The position numbers and the translations under genes are program-made. Positions 15,441 to 24,674 of a stretch of 37,474 nucleotides of DNA are shown here, piece after piece. The notes under the pieces were generated by a model, which did not search any database, was not told where the DNA came from, and worked only from the letters and a program-made list of their open reading frames with translations. The stretch is from the NCBI RefSeq assembly GCF_003052515.2, contig NZ_QARE02000033.1, positions 1 through 37,474 on the forward strand. The letters are read 5' to 3'. This DNA comes from Pseudomonas sp. RIT409. Lineage in GTDB: Bacteria > Pseudomonadota > Gammaproteobacteria > Pseudomonadales > Pseudomonadaceae. Within the stretch, counting starts at the first letter, position 1; each line of letters begins with the position of its first letter.

Positions 15441-17570
15441 ATGGCTCGTACTACTCCGATTAACCGCTACCGTAACATCGGTATCGTTGCTCACGTGGAT
15501 GCTGGTAAAACCACCACCACCGAGCGCGTCCTTTTTTACACCGGCGTAAACCACAAAATGGGCGAGGTGCATGATGGCGCCGCGACCATGGACTGGATGG
15601 TTCAGGAGCAGGAGCGTGGTATTACCATCACTTCTGCTGCGACCACTGCTTTCTGGCAGGGCTCTGTCAAGCAGCACAAAGACAAGTATCGCTTCAACAT
15701 CATCGATACCCCCGGCCACGTTGACTTCACCATTGAAGTAGAGCGTTCGCTGCGCGTACTCGACGGCGCTGTCGTTGTGTTCTGCGGTACTTCGGGCGTT
15801 GAGCCTCAGTCGGAAACCGTATGGCGTCAAGCCAACAAATACGGTGTACCTCGTCTTGTTTACGTCAACAAGATGGACCGTGCTGGTGCGAACTTCCTGC
15901 GCGTCGTTGATCAGATCAAAAAGCGCTTGGGCCATACACCGGTTCCAATTCAGCTGGCAATCGGTTCGGAAGATAACTTCCAGGGCCAGATCGACCTGAT
16001 GACCATGGAAGCCGTGTACTGGAACGATGCCGACAAAGGCATGGAGCCACGCCGCGAAGCCATCCCTGCTGATATGCAGGAGCTGGCTGAGGAATGGCGC
16101 AGCAATATGGTTGAAGCTGCGGCTGAAGCCAACGAAGAGCTGATGAACAAGTACCTGGAAGGTGAAGAGCTGTCGATCGAAGAGATCAAGGCTGCACTGC
16201 GTCAGCGTACTATTGCCGGCGAAATCGTTCTGGCTGTCTGCGGTTCGTCGTTCAAGAACAAAGGGGTTCCCTTGGTTCTCGATGCCGTTATCGACTTCCT
16301 GCCTGCGCCAGTCGAGATTCCTGCCATCAAGGGTATCAACCCTGATGACAAGGAGCTGGACAAAGATGACCCGGCTGTTCGTCACGACGAGCGTCACGCT
16401 GACGACAACGAGCCGTTCTCTGCGCTGGCATTCAAGATTGCGACCGACCCGTTCGTGGGCTCGATTACCTTTGTTCGCGTCTATTCGGGCGCGCTGAACT
16501 CTGGTGACTCGGTTCTGAACTCGGTTAAAGGCAAGAAAGAGCGTGTGGGCCGTATGGTTCAGATGCATGCCAACAGCCGCGAAGAAATCAAGGAAGTACT
16601 GGCAGGTGACATCGCCGCCCTGATCGGCATGAAAGATGTGACCACTGGTGAAACTCTGTGCGCACTGGATAAGCCGATTATCCTTGAGCGTATGGACTTC
16701 CCTGAGCCGGTGATTTCGGTTGCTGTTGAGCCGAAAACCAAAGATGACCAGGAAAAAATGGGTATCGCTCTGAGCAAGCTGGCTCAAGAAGACCCGTCTT
16801 TCCGCGTCAAGACCGATGAAGAGACTGGTCAAACGATCATCTCTGGCATGGGCGAATTGCACCTGGACATCCTGGTTGACCGGATGCGTCGTGAGTTCAA
16901 CGTCGAAGCCAACATCGGTAAACCGCAAGTTTCTTATCGTGAGAAGATCACCAAGAACTGCGAAATCGAAGGCAAGTTCGTTCGTCAGTCCGGCGGTCGT
17001 GGCCAGTTCGGCCATTGCTGGATCCGTTTTGCACCTGCTGACGAAGGTCAGGAAGGTCTGCAGTTCGTGAACGAAGTAGTGGGTGGTGTGGTTCCGAAGG
17101 AATACATCCCAGCTATCCAGAAAGGTATCGAAGAGCAGATGAAGAACGGCGTTGTTGCCGGCTATCCGCTCATCGGTCTGAAAGCAACCGTCTTTGACGG
17201 TTCTTACCACGACGTCGACTCCAACGAGATGGCGTTCAAGGTGGCTGCCTCCATGGCGACCAAGCAACTGGCCTCCAAAGGCGGCGGTGTGGTGCTTGAG
17301 CCGATCATGAAGGTAGAAGTTGTAACACCTGAGGACTACATGGGTGACGTGATGGGTGACCTGAACCGTCGTCGTGGTCTGATCCAGGGTATGGAGGATA
17401 CGGTTTCCGGCAAGGTCATTCGTGCTGAGGTTCCGTTGGGCGAGATGTTTGGTTATGCAACCGACGTTCGTTCCATGTCTCAGGGTCGCGCGAGCTACTC
17501 TATGGAATTCTCCAAATACTCCGAAGCTCCGTCGAATATCGTCGAAGCTCTCGTTAAAAAACAAGGCTGA
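15441..17570 (+). CDS. fusA: Elongation factor G
   Basis: EF-G is the GTPase that moves tRNA and mRNA after peptide-bond formation and, with RRF, recycles ribosomes. It has 709 residues. G motifs: AHVDAGKT at 17-24, the RGITI switch region, DTPGHVDF from 89 and NKMD at 143-146. It is the canonical str-operon copy, between rpsG and tuf. A GAGGG site precedes the ATG. Some pseudomonads have a second EF-G gene elsewhere; that cannot be judged here. Confidence 0.98.
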   Translation: MARTTPINRYRNIGIVAHVDAGKTTTTERVLFYTGVNHKMGEVHDGAATMDWMVQEQERGITITSAATTAFWQGSVKQHKDKYRFNIIDTPGHVDFTIEVERSLRVLDGAVVVFCGTSGVEPQSETVWRQANKYGVPRLVYVNKMDRAGANFLRVVDQIKKRLGHTPVPIQLAIGSEDNFQGQIDLMTMEAVYWNDADKGMEPRREAIPADMQELAEEWRSNMVEAAAEANEELMNKYLEGEELSIEEIKAALRQRTIAGEIVLAVCGSSFKNKGVPLVLDAVIDFLPAPVEIPAIKGINPDDKELDKDDPAVRHDERHADDNEPFSALAFKIATDPFVGSITFVRVYSGALNSGDSVLNSVKGKKERVGRMVQMHANSREEIKEVLAGDIAALIGMKDVTTGETLCALDKPIILERMDFPEPVISVAVEPKTKDDQEKMGIALSKLAQEDPSFRVKTDEETGQTIISGMGELHLDILVDRMRREFNVEANIGKPQVSYREKITKNCEIEGKFVRQSGGRGQFGHCWIRFAPADEGQEGLQFVNEVVGGVVPKEYIPAIQKGIEEQMKNGVVAGYPLIGLKATVFDGSYHDVDSNEMAFKVAASMATKQLASKGGGVVLEPIMKVEVVTPEDYMGDVMGDLNRRRGLIQGMEDTVSGKVIRAEVPLGEMFGYATDVRSMSQGRASYSMEFSKYSEAPSNIVEALVKKQG

Positions 17571-17601
17571 TTCAGCCCCTTTAGGCTAGGAGTTCACTGT
17601 C

Positions 17602-18795
17602 GTGGCTAAAGAAAAATTTGAACGTAACAAACCGCACGTCAACGTTGGCACCATCGGTCACGTTGACCACGGTAAAACCACTCTGACCGCTGCTCTGACT
17701 CGCGTTTGCTCCGAAGTTTTCGGTTCGGCCAAAGTCGACTTCGACAAAATCGACAGCGCGCCAGAAGAAAAGGCTCGTGGTATCACCATCAACACTGCGC
17801 ACGTTGAGTATGACTCGTCTGTACGTCACTACGCGCACGTTGACTGCCCAGGTCACGCCGACTACGTCAAAAACATGATCACTGGTGCTGCCCAGATGGA
17901 CGGCGCGATCCTGGTTTGCTCGGCTGCCGATGGTCCGATGCCTCAGACTCGTGAGCACATCCTGCTGTCCCGCCAGGTTGGCGTTCCATACATCGTTGTC
18001 TTCCTGAACAAGGCTGACATGGTGGATGATGCTGAGCTGCTGGAACTGGTTGAGATGGAAGTTCGCGACCTGCTGAGCACCTACGACTTCCCAGGTGATG
18101 ACACTCCGATCATCATTGGTTCGGCTCTGATGGCCCTGAACGGTCAAGACGACAACGAAATGGGTACCAGCGCTGTCAAGAAGCTGGTTGAAACTCTGGA
18201 CAGCTACATTCCAGAGCCGGAGCGCGCTATCGACAAGCCGTTCCTGATGCCAATCGAAGACGTATTCTCGATCTCGGGTCGCGGTACTGTTGTGACTGGC
18301 CGTGTTGAGCGTGGCATCGTTCGCATCCAGGAAGAGGTTGAGATCGTTGGCCTGCGTCCAACCACCAAAACTACCTGCACCGGCGTTGAAATGTTCCGCA
18401 AACTGCTGGACGAAGGCCGTGCTGGTGAGAACTGCGGCGTTCTGCTGCGTGGCACCAAGCGTGATGACGTTGAGCGTGGTCAGGTTCTGGCCAAGCCAGG
18501 GTCTGTTAAGCCGCACACCAAGTTCACCGCAGAAGTTTACGTTCTGTCGAAAGAAGAAGGCGGTCGCCACACTCCTTTCTTCAAAGGCTACCGTCCACAG
18601 TTCTACTTCCGTACTACTGACGTGACTGGTTCCTGCGAACTGCCAGAAGGCGTTGAAATGGTAATGCCAGGTGACAACATCCAGATGGAAGTCACTCTGA
18701 TCAAGACCATCGCAATGGAAGACGGTCTGCGTTTCGCTATCCGTGAAGGCGGTCGTACCGTCGGCGCTGGCGTCGTAGCCAAAATCATCGAGTAA
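17602..18795 (+). CDS. tuf: Elongation factor Tu
   Basis: EF-Tu carries aminoacyl-tRNA to the ribosome as a GTP complex. The 397-residue protein has GHVDHGKT at 19-26, DCPGH at 81-85 and NKAD at 136-139, then the two beta-barrel domains. The start is a GTG with TAGGAG before it. Of the two tuf positions known in P. aeruginosa this is the str-operon one; the other position, after tRNA-Thr, is empty in this window. A strong terminator follows after about 15 bases. Confidence 0.99.
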   Translation: MAKEKFERNKPHVNVGTIGHVDHGKTTLTAALTRVCSEVFGSAKVDFDKIDSAPEEKARGITINTAHVEYDSSVRHYAHVDCPGHADYVKNMITGAAQMDGAILVCSAADGPMPQTREHILLSRQVGVPYIVVFLNKADMVDDAELLELVEMEVRDLLSTYDFPGDDTPIIIGSALMALNGQDDNEMGTSAVKKLVETLDSYIPEPERAIDKPFLMPIEDVFSISGRGTVVTGRVERGIVRIQEEVEIVGLRPTTKTTCTGVEMFRKLLDEGRAGENCGVLLRGTKRDDVERGQVLAKPGSVKPHTKFTAEVYVLSKEEGGRHTPFFKGYRPQFYFRTTDVTGSCELPEGVEMVMPGDNIQMEVTLIKTIAMEDGLRFAIREGGRTVGAGVVAKIIE

Positions 18796-18809
18796 TCCTC
18801 GGTAGATTG

Positions 18810-18839
18810 AAAAAGCCCCCGCCTAGCGGGGGCTTTTTT
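18810..18839 (+). terminator. Strong Rho-independent terminator after tuf
   Basis: A twelve-base perfect stem (AAAAGCCCCCGC and GCGGGGGCTTTT) with a CTA loop runs into a T tract. It ends the str operon and lies six bases before the -35 box of the S10 promoter. Confidence 0.96.
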
Positions 18840-18845
18840 ATTGGG

Positions 18846-18874
18846 TTGACACCCTGTTGACCCGTCTATAGAAT
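18846..18874 (+). promoter_or_regulatory. Sigma-70 promoter for the S10 operon
   Basis: TTGACA at 18846-18851, a 17-base spacer and TAGAAT at 18869-18874, followed by TGCGCC. A second possible -35 (TTGACC, 18857-18862) is too close to the -10 to be used with it. The leader to rpsJ is only about 55 bases. Confidence 0.85.
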
Positions 18875-18935
18875 TGCGCCTCCTTTTAACGGGCGTATTG
18901 CGCTCGGTGGGAAGTAGCCTGGAGTCTGAAATCCA

Positions 18936-19247
18936 ATGCAAAATCAGCAAATCCGTATCAGGTTGAAGGCTTTTGACCATCGCCTGATCGACCAATCCAC
19001 CCAGGAAATCGTGGAAACCGCGAAACGTACTGGTGCTCAAGTGCGTGGTCCTATTCCACTGCCTACTCGTAAAGAGCGGTTCACTGTTCTGGTTTCTCCG
19101 CACGTCAACAAAGACGCGCGCGACCAGTACGAGATCCGTACTCACAAGCGTGTACTGGACATCGTCCAGCCGACGGATAAAACCGTTGATGCGCTTATGA
19201 AGCTTGATCTTGCGGCAGGTGTGGAAGTGCAGATCAGCCTCGGCTAA
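18936..19247 (+). CDS. rpsJ: 30S ribosomal protein S10 (NusE)
   Basis: S10 is part of the small-subunit head and, as NusE, pairs with NusB in antitermination and with NusG to couple transcription and translation. The 103-residue protein starts [19 protein letters not shown] and has the conserved loop [19 protein letters not shown]. It is the first gene of the S10 operon, behind its own promoter. rplC follows after 81 bases. Confidence 0.98.
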
Positions 19248-19328
19248 GACTCGGGTCTTGGTCGTGTAACGCTCTGAAATGGGCGGCCATAGCGGGTGAA
19301 AGCCCCGTACACTCATGAGGTTTATAAC

Positions 19329-19964
19329 ATGACTATTGGTGTAGTCGGTCGAAAAGCGGGCATGACCCGTATTTTCACCGAAGAAGGTGTCTCCATTCCG
19401 GTCACGGTCATCGAGATCGAGCCGAATCGCGTCACCCAGTTCAAAACCGAAGAAAGCGATGGCTATCGTGCAGTGCAAGTCACTGTCGGTGAGCGTCGTG
19501 CTTCGCGCGTAACCGCTGCTCAGGCAGGTCACTTCGCCAAGGCGAACGTTGCCGCTGGTCGCACCGTGCTGGAATTCCGTCTTGAAGAAGGCGAGTACAA
19601 GGCTGGTGATCTGATCAATGCAGAAATCTTCGCTGCTGGCCAACTGGTAGACGTTACCGGTCAGTCGAAAGGTAAAGGCTTCGCCGGTACCATCAAGCGT
19701 TGGAATTTCCGCGGTCAAGATAATACCCACGGTAACTCCGTTTCCCACCGCGTCCCAGGCTCTATCGGCCAGTGCCAGACTCCTGGTCGTGTATTCAAGG
19801 GCAAGAAAATGTCCGGTCATATGGGCGCTGAGCGCGTGACCGTGCAGTCCTTGGAAGTAGTGCGCGTGGACGCTGAACGCAATCTGTTGTTGGTCAAGGG
19901 CGCTGTTCCTGGCGCTACTGGCGGCAACGTGGTTGTACGTCCAGCAGCCAAGGCTCGCGGTTAA
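19329..19964 (+). CDS. rplC: 50S ribosomal protein L3
   Basis: L3 is an early-assembling protein whose long loop reaches the peptidyl transferase centre. The 211-residue protein starts MTIGVVGRKAGMTRIF; the ATG at 19329 has TGAGG eight bases before it, and the open frame eleven codons upstream is not supported. The loop segment GSIGQCQTPGRVFKGKKMSG contains the glutamine methylated by PrmB in E. coli. rplD follows after 12 bases. Confidence 0.98.
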   Translation: MTIGVVGRKAGMTRIFTEEGVSIPVTVIEIEPNRVTQFKTEESDGYRAVQVTVGERRASRVTAAQAGHFAKANVAAGRTVLEFRLEEGEYKAGDLINAEIFAAGQLVDVTGQSKGKGFAGTIKRWNFRGQDNTHGNSVSHRVPGSIGQCQTPGRVFKGKKMSGHMGAERVTVQSLEVVRVDAERNLLLVKGAVPGATGGNVVVRPAAKARG

Positions 19965-19976
19965 GGGGAAGCTGAC

Positions 19977-20579
19977 ATGCAATTAAACGTAAATGGCGCT
20001 CAAGCGATCGAAGTTTCCGAACTGACTTTCGGCGGCGAATTCAACGAGACGCTGGTTCACCAAGCAGTCGTGGCCTACATGGCTGGCGGCCGTCAAGGCA
20101 CCAAGCAGCAGAAGACCCGTTCCGACGTGGCAGGCGGCGGTAAGCGCCCATGGCGTCAGAAGGGTACTGGTCGTGCTCGTGCCGGTACTATCCGTAGCCC
20201 AATCTGGCGCGGCGGCGGCACCACTTTCGCAGCGCGTCCTCAGGACCACTCGCAGAAGCTCAACAAGAAGATGTATCGCGCAGCGTTGCGCTCCATCCTC
20301 GCCGAGCTCGTTCGCACCGACCGTCTGGTCGTGGTTCAGGACTTTGCTGTTGAAACTCCGAAAACCAAAGATCTGCTGGGCAAACTGAACAACATGAGCC
20401 TGACCGACGTTCTGATCGTGTCGGACGCTGTTGACCAGAACCTGTACCTGGCTGCTCGTAACCTGCCACACGTCGATGTTCGTGACGTGCAGGGTTCCGA
20501 TCCGGTCAGTCTGATCGCATACGACAAAGTGTTGATCACTGTGTCGGCCGTGAAGAAATTCGAGGAGCTGCTGGGATGA
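19977..20579 (+). CDS. rplD: 50S ribosomal protein L4
   Basis: L4 lines the peptide exit tunnel with an extended arginine-rich loop and contacts macrolide sites. In E. coli free L4 also represses the S10 operon through an mRNA leader; the leader here is too short for that structure. The 200-residue protein has the loop [20 protein letters not shown] at about residues 59-78. Its TGA stop overlaps the rplW start by four bases (ATGA). Confidence 0.98.
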
Positions 20580-20875
20580 ACCAGGAACGCGTATTTAAAG
20601 TTCTGCTTGGCCCGCACGTTTCCGAGAAGGCTACGGTTCTGGCAGACAAAAAAGGTCAGTTCGTTTTCAAGGTTGCAACCGATGCGACCAAGCTGGAAAT
20701 CAAGAAGGCCGTCGAAAGCCTGTTCAGCGTGAAAGTTGAGCGCGTGACTACCCTGAACGTTCTGGGTAAATCCAAGCGCACTGCTCGCGGTCTGGGCAAG
20801 CGTAATGACTGGAAGAAGGCAGTTATCTCCCTTCAGCCAGGCCAAGATCTCGATTTCAGCAGCAGTGCTGAGTAA
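20576..20875 (+). CDS. rplW: 50S ribosomal protein L23
   Basis: L23 sits at the exit of the peptide tunnel and is the docking site for trigger factor and the signal recognition particle. The 99-residue protein starts [20 protein letters not shown] and keeps the basic loop of [16 protein letters not shown]. It overlaps the end of rplD by four bases, so it is translationally coupled. rplB follows after 14 bases. Confidence 0.98.
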
Positions 20876-20889
20876 GGAAGGGGTGCATC

Positions 20890-21714
20890 ATGGCAATCGT
20901 TAAATGCAAACCGACCTCCGCAGGCCGCCGTTTCGTGGTCAAGGTGGTCAACCAGGAGCTGCACAAAGGCGCTCCTCACGCACCGCTGCTCGAGAAAAAA
21001 TCGAAGTCTGGTGGTCGTAACAACAATGGCCGTATCACTACACGTCACGTTGGTGGTGGTCATAAGCAGCATTACCGTTTGGTTGATTTCCGTCGCAACG
21101 ACAAAGATGGCATCGCTGCTACCGTCGAGCGTATCGAATACGATCCAAACCGTACCGCTCACATCGCACTGTTGCTGTATGTCGACGGCGAGCGCCGTTA
21201 CATCATTGCGCCGAAAGGCGTGAGCGCGGGCGATCAGTTGATCTCTGGTGCGCTGGCTCCAATCAAGCCGGGTAACTCGCTGCAACTGCGCAACATTCCA
21301 GTTGGTAGCACCGTTCACGGCATCGAGCTGAAGCCAGGTAAGGGTGCCCAGATCGCACGTTCGGCTGGTGCCTCGGCTCAGTTGGTCGCTCGTGAGGGTG
21401 TCTACGTTACCTTGCGCCTTCGTTCGGGTGAGATGCGTAAAGTTCTGGCAGAGTGCCGCGCAACTCTGGGTGAGGTTTCGAACTCCGAGCACAGTCTGCG
21501 CTCGCTGGGTAAAGCTGGTGCCAAGCGCTGGCGTGGCGTTCGCCCAACCGTTCGTGGTGTTGCCATGAACCCGGTTGATCACCCACACGGTGGTGGTGAA
21601 GGTCGTACCTCTGGTGGTCGTCATCCGGTATCGCCGTGGGGCTTCCCGACTAAGGGCGCGAAGACCCGTGGTAATAAGCGTACCGACAAAATGATCGTCC
21701 GTCGTCGCAAGTAA
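20890..21714 (+). CDS. rplB: 50S ribosomal protein L2
   Basis: L2 is one of the most conserved ribosomal proteins, needed for subunit joining and peptidyl transferase activity. The 274-residue protein has the OB-fold and SH3-like domains and the conserved C-terminal MNPVDHPHGGGEGR with H231, the residue implicated in activity in E. coli. GGAAGGGGTG before the ATG is a good ribosome binding site. Confidence 0.98.
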   Translation: MAIVKCKPTSAGRRFVVKVVNQELHKGAPHAPLLEKKSKSGGRNNNGRITTRHVGGGHKQHYRLVDFRRNDKDGIAATVERIEYDPNRTAHIALLLYVDGERRYIIAPKGVSAGDQLISGALAPIKPGNSLQLRNIPVGSTVHGIELKPGKGAQIARSAGASAQLVAREGVYVTLRLRSGEMRKVLAECRATLGEVSNSEHSLRSLGKAGAKRWRGVRPTVRGVAMNPVDHPHGGGEGRTSGGRHPVSPWGFPTKGAKTRGNKRTDKMIVRRRK

Positions 21715-21730
21715 ATAGAGGGATACGACA

Positions 21731-22006
21731 GTGCCACGTTCTCTGAAAAAAGGTCCTTTTATTGATCTTCACCTACTGAAGAAGATCGAAGTGGCGGCGG
21801 AAAAGAACGATCGCAAACCAGTTAAGACCTGGTCGCGCCGTTCGATGATCCTGCCACAAATGGTCGGTCTGACCATCGCTGTGCATAACGGTCGTCAGCA
21901 TGTTCCCGTTCTCGTGAACGAAGACATGGTCGGCCACAAACTGGGCGAGTTCGCCGGTACCCGCACTTATCGTGGGCACGTGGCTGACAAGAAAGCCAAG
22001 CGTTAA
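21731..22006 (+). CDS. rpsS: 30S ribosomal protein S19
   Basis: S19 binds 16S rRNA in the head with S13 and contacts the A-site tRNA region and bridge B1a. The 91-residue protein starts [18 protein letters not shown] and ends with the basic tail [10 protein letters not shown]. The start codon is GTG at 21731, with GAGGGA before it. rplV follows after 11 bases. Confidence 0.98.
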
Positions 22007-22017
22007 GGGGTAAGGAA

Positions 22018-22350
22018 ATGGAAGTAGCCGCTAAGTTGTCGGGCGCTCGAATCTCCGCCCAGAAAGCCCGCTTGGTCGCCGACCAGATCCGCGGGAAGAA
22101 GGTGGGCGAAGCGCTCAACCTGCTGGCTTTCAGCAGTAAGAAAGCCGCCGAGATCATGAAAAAAGTGCTGGAGTCGGCCGTAGCCAACGCCGAGCACAAC
22201 GAAGGCGCAGACGTAGATGACCTGAAAGTCTCTACTGTTTTCGTCAACGAAGGGCGTTCGCTGAAGCGCATCATGCCACGTGCCAAAGGCCGTGCTGATC
22301 GCATCGTCAAGCGGTCTTGCCATATCACTGTCAAGGTTGCTGACAAGTAA
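22018..22350 (+). CDS. rplV: 50S ribosomal protein L22
   Basis: L22 binds all domains of 23S rRNA and sends a beta-hairpin into the exit tunnel next to the macrolide site. The 110-residue protein starts [18 protein letters not shown]; the hairpin tip is the [13 protein letters not shown] segment near residue 90, with no visible insertion or deletion of the kind seen in erythromycin resistance. rpsC follows after 13 bases. Confidence 0.98.
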
Positions 22351-22363
22351 CGGAGTCGAAGAG

Positions 22364-23050
22364 ATGGGTCAGAAAGTACATCCCATTGGCATTCGCCTGG
22401 GAATCGTCAAGGAGCACACCTCCGTCTGGTACGCAGACGGTCGGACTTATGCGGACTATTTGCTCGCAGATCTGAATGTGCGTGAGTATCTCCAAGACAA
22501 ATTAAAAAGCGCGTCCGTTAGCCGTATCGATATTCATCGTCCGGCTCAAACTGCACGCATCACCATCCACACCGCTCGTCCAGGTATCGTTATCGGGAAG
22601 AAGGGTGAAGATGTTGAGAAACTGCGTCAGGACCTGACCAAGCAAATGGGTGTGCCTGTGCACATCAATATCGAAGAGATCCGCAAGCCGGAGCTTGACG
22701 GTATGCTGGTTGCTCAGAGCGTAGCTCAGCAGCTGGAGCGTCGTGTGATGTTCCGTCGCGCCATGAAGCGCGCCGTACAGAACGCCATGCGCATTGGTGC
22801 CAAAGGCATCAAAATCCAAGTGAGCGGTCGTCTCGGCGGTGCTGAAATCGCACGGACTGAATGGTATCGCGAAGGTCGTGTGCCACTGCACACCCTGCGT
22901 GCCGATATCGACTATGCCACCTACGAAGCGCACACCACATACGGTGTGATCGGTGTCAAGGTTTGGATCTTCAAAGGCGAAGTAATTGGTGGTCGCCAAG
23001 AAGAACTGAAGCCTCAAGCACCAGCGCCTCGTAAAAAAGCTGCCAAGTAA
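22364..23050 (+). CDS. rpsC: 30S ribosomal protein S3
   Basis: S3 lies at the mRNA entry channel and helps to unwind mRNA structure. The 228-residue protein has an N-terminal KH domain with the GIVIGKKGEDVEKLR motif (about 62-76) and a basic C-terminal tail. The start is the ATG at 22364 (MGQKVHPIGIRLGIV); the open frame continues 28 codons upstream inside rplV and that part is not real. rplP follows after 12 bases. Confidence 0.98.
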   Translation: MGQKVHPIGIRLGIVKEHTSVWYADGRTYADYLLADLNVREYLQDKLKSASVSRIDIHRPAQTARITIHTARPGIVIGKKGEDVEKLRQDLTKQMGVPVHINIEEIRKPELDGMLVAQSVAQQLERRVMFRRAMKRAVQNAMRIGAKGIKIQVSGRLGGAEIARTEWYREGRVPLHTLRADIDYATYEAHTTYGVIGVKVWIFKGEVIGGRQEELKPQAPAPRKKAAK

Positions 23051-23062
23051 GGGGTACGCCAA

Positions 23063-23476
23063 ATGTTGCAACCAAAGCGTACGAAGTTCCGCAAGCAGAT
23101 GACTGGCCACAACCGTGGCTTGGCACTGCGCGGTAGCAAAGTCAGCTTCGGCGAGTTCGCGCTGAAGTCTGTTGCTCGTGGTCGTCTCACCGCTCGTCAG
23201 ATCGAGTCAGCGCGTCGTGCTCTGACCCGTCACGTAAAACGTGGCGGCAAGATCTGGATCCGTGTATTCCCGGACAAGCCGATTTCCAAAAAGCCTCTCG
23301 AGGTTCGGATGGGTAAAGGTAAGGGTAACGTGGAGTACTGGGTTGCCCAGATCCAACCAGGCAAAGTCCTGTACGAGATCGAGGGTGTTTCCGAAGAGTT
23401 GGCGCGCGAGGCTTTCGCCCTGGCTGCTGCAAAGCTGCCGCTCGCCACCTCCTTTGTTAAGCGGACGGTGATGTGA
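23063..23476 (+). CDS. rplP: 50S ribosomal protein L16
   Basis: L16 is a late-assembling protein at the A site that stabilises tRNA binding and activates the peptidyl transferase centre. The 137-residue protein starts [16 protein letters not shown]82, in the VRMGKGKG loop, matches the arginine hydroxylated in E. coli (R81). The TGA stop shares a base with the rpmC start (TGATG). Confidence 0.98.
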
Positions 23477-23667
23477 TGAAAGCGAATGAACTTCGTGAAA
23501 AATCAGCACAGCAACTGAACGAGCAACTGCTCGGCTTGCTGCGCGACCAGTTCAATCTGCGTATGCAGAAGGCAACTGGCCAGTTGGGGCAGTCTCACCT
23601 GCTCTCGCAAGTTAAGCGTGACATCGCTCGCGTGAAGACTGTGCTCAACCAGCAGGCAGGTAAGTAA
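23476..23667 (+). CDS. rpmC: 50S ribosomal protein L29
   Basis: L29 is a small two-helix protein near the tunnel exit, beside L23. The protein has 63 residues ([20 protein letters not shown]). The ATG at 23476 overlaps the rplP stop by one base; a GTG one codon earlier is possible but less likely. rpsQ starts two bases after the stop, so L16, L29 and S17 are tightly coupled. Confidence 0.97.
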
Positions 23668-23669
23668 TC

Positions 23670-23936
23670 ATGGCTGAAGCCGAAAAAACCGTCCGTACGC
23701 TGACTGGCCGTGTTGTCAGCGACAAGATGGACAAGACCATCACCGTATTGATCGAGCGTCGCGTCAAGCACCCTATCTACGGTAAATACGTTAAGCGTTC
23801 GACTAAGCTGCACGCGCACGACGAAACCAATCAGTGCCACATCGGCGACAAGGTCACTATCCGTGAAACTCGTCCGATGGCCAAGACCAAGTCTTGGGCG
23901 CTGGTTGATGTTATCGAACGCGCTGTGGAAGTCTAA
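23670..23936 (+). CDS. rpsQ: 30S ribosomal protein S17
   Basis: S17 is a primary 16S rRNA-binding protein with an OB fold that organises the 5' domain. The 88-residue protein starts MAEAEKTVRTLTGRVVSDKMDKT and has the conserved RRVKHPIYGKYVKRS and IRETRPMAKTKSW segments. It is the last gene of the S10 group; only 23 bases separate it from rplN, with no terminator, so the spc genes are probably read from the S10 promoter. Confidence 0.98.
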   Translation: MAEAEKTVRTLTGRVVSDKMDKTITVLIERRVKHPIYGKYVKRSTKLHAHDETNQCHIGDKVTIRETRPMAKTKSWALVDVIERAVEV

Positions 23937-23959
23937 GGGCTAGGGGTCGGAGAAATTAT

Positions 23960-24328
23960 ATGATTCAGACTCAATCCATGCTCGATGTGGCCGATAACAG
24001 CGGCGCTCGCCGCGTTATGTGCATCAAGGTGCTTGGTGGCTCTCATCGTCGTTACGCTGGTATCGGTGACATCATCAAAGTGACCGTCAAGGAAGCGATT
24101 CCGCGCGGTAAGGTGAAAAAAGGCCAGGTGATGACTGCTGTTGTAGTCCGCACTCGCCACGGTGTTCGTCGTGCAGACGGCTCCATCATCCGCTTTGACG
24201 GCAACGCTGCTGTTCTGTTGAACAACAAGCAAGAGCCGATCGGCACCCGTATCTTTGGGCCAGTGACCCGTGAACTTCGTTCTGAGAAGTTCATGAAGAT
24301 CGTCTCGCTCGCCCCAGAAGTGCTGTAA
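23960..24328 (+). CDS. rplN: 50S ribosomal protein L14
   Basis: L14 sits on the subunit interface, forms bridges to 16S rRNA and is the docking site of the silencing factor RsfS. The 122-residue protein starts MIQTQSMLDVADNSGARRVM and has the IKVTVKEAIPRGKVKKGQV segment. It opens the spc group. rplX follows after 11 bases. Confidence 0.98.
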   Translation: MIQTQSMLDVADNSGARRVMCIKVLGGSHRRYAGIGDIIKVTVKEAIPRGKVKKGQVMTAVVVRTRHGVRRADGSIIRFDGNAAVLLNNKQEPIGTRIFGPVTRELRSEKFMKIVSLAPEVL

Positions 24329-24339
24329 GGAGATCCGAC

Positions 24340-24654
24340 ATGCAAAAGATTCGTCGTGACGACGAGATCATCGTGATCGCCGGCAAAGACAAAGGTAAGC
24401 GCGGTAAGGTGCTCAAGGTTCTCGCTGACGACCGTTTGGTCGTTGGTGGGATCAACCTGGTGAAGCGTCATACCAAGCCTAACCCGATGTCGGGCGTACA
24501 GGGCGGTATCGTCGAGAAAGAAGCGCCACTGCACGCTTCCAACGTCGCCATTTTCAACAGCGCAACCAACAAGGCTGACCGTGTTGGTTTCAAAGTTGAA
24601 GACGGCAAAAAAATTCGTGTCTTCAAGTCGACCCAAAAAGCGGTTGATGCTTGA
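24340..24654 (+). CDS. rplX: 50S ribosomal protein L24
   Basis: L24 is an assembly initiator that binds the 5' end region of 23S rRNA near the tunnel exit. The 104-residue protein has an N-terminal KOW motif (VIAGKDKGKRGKVLKVLADD, about 12-31). AAGGAG eight bases before the ATG is a strong ribosome binding site. rplE follows after 20 bases; in E. coli S8 binds the mRNA at this junction. Confidence 0.98.
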   Translation: MQKIRRDDEIIVIAGKDKGKRGKVLKVLADDRLVVGGINLVKRHTKPNPMSGVQGGIVEKEAPLHASNVAIFNSATNKADRVGFKVEDGKKIRVFKSTQKAVDA

Positions 24655-24674
24655 ACACTGCTAGGTAGAAGACC

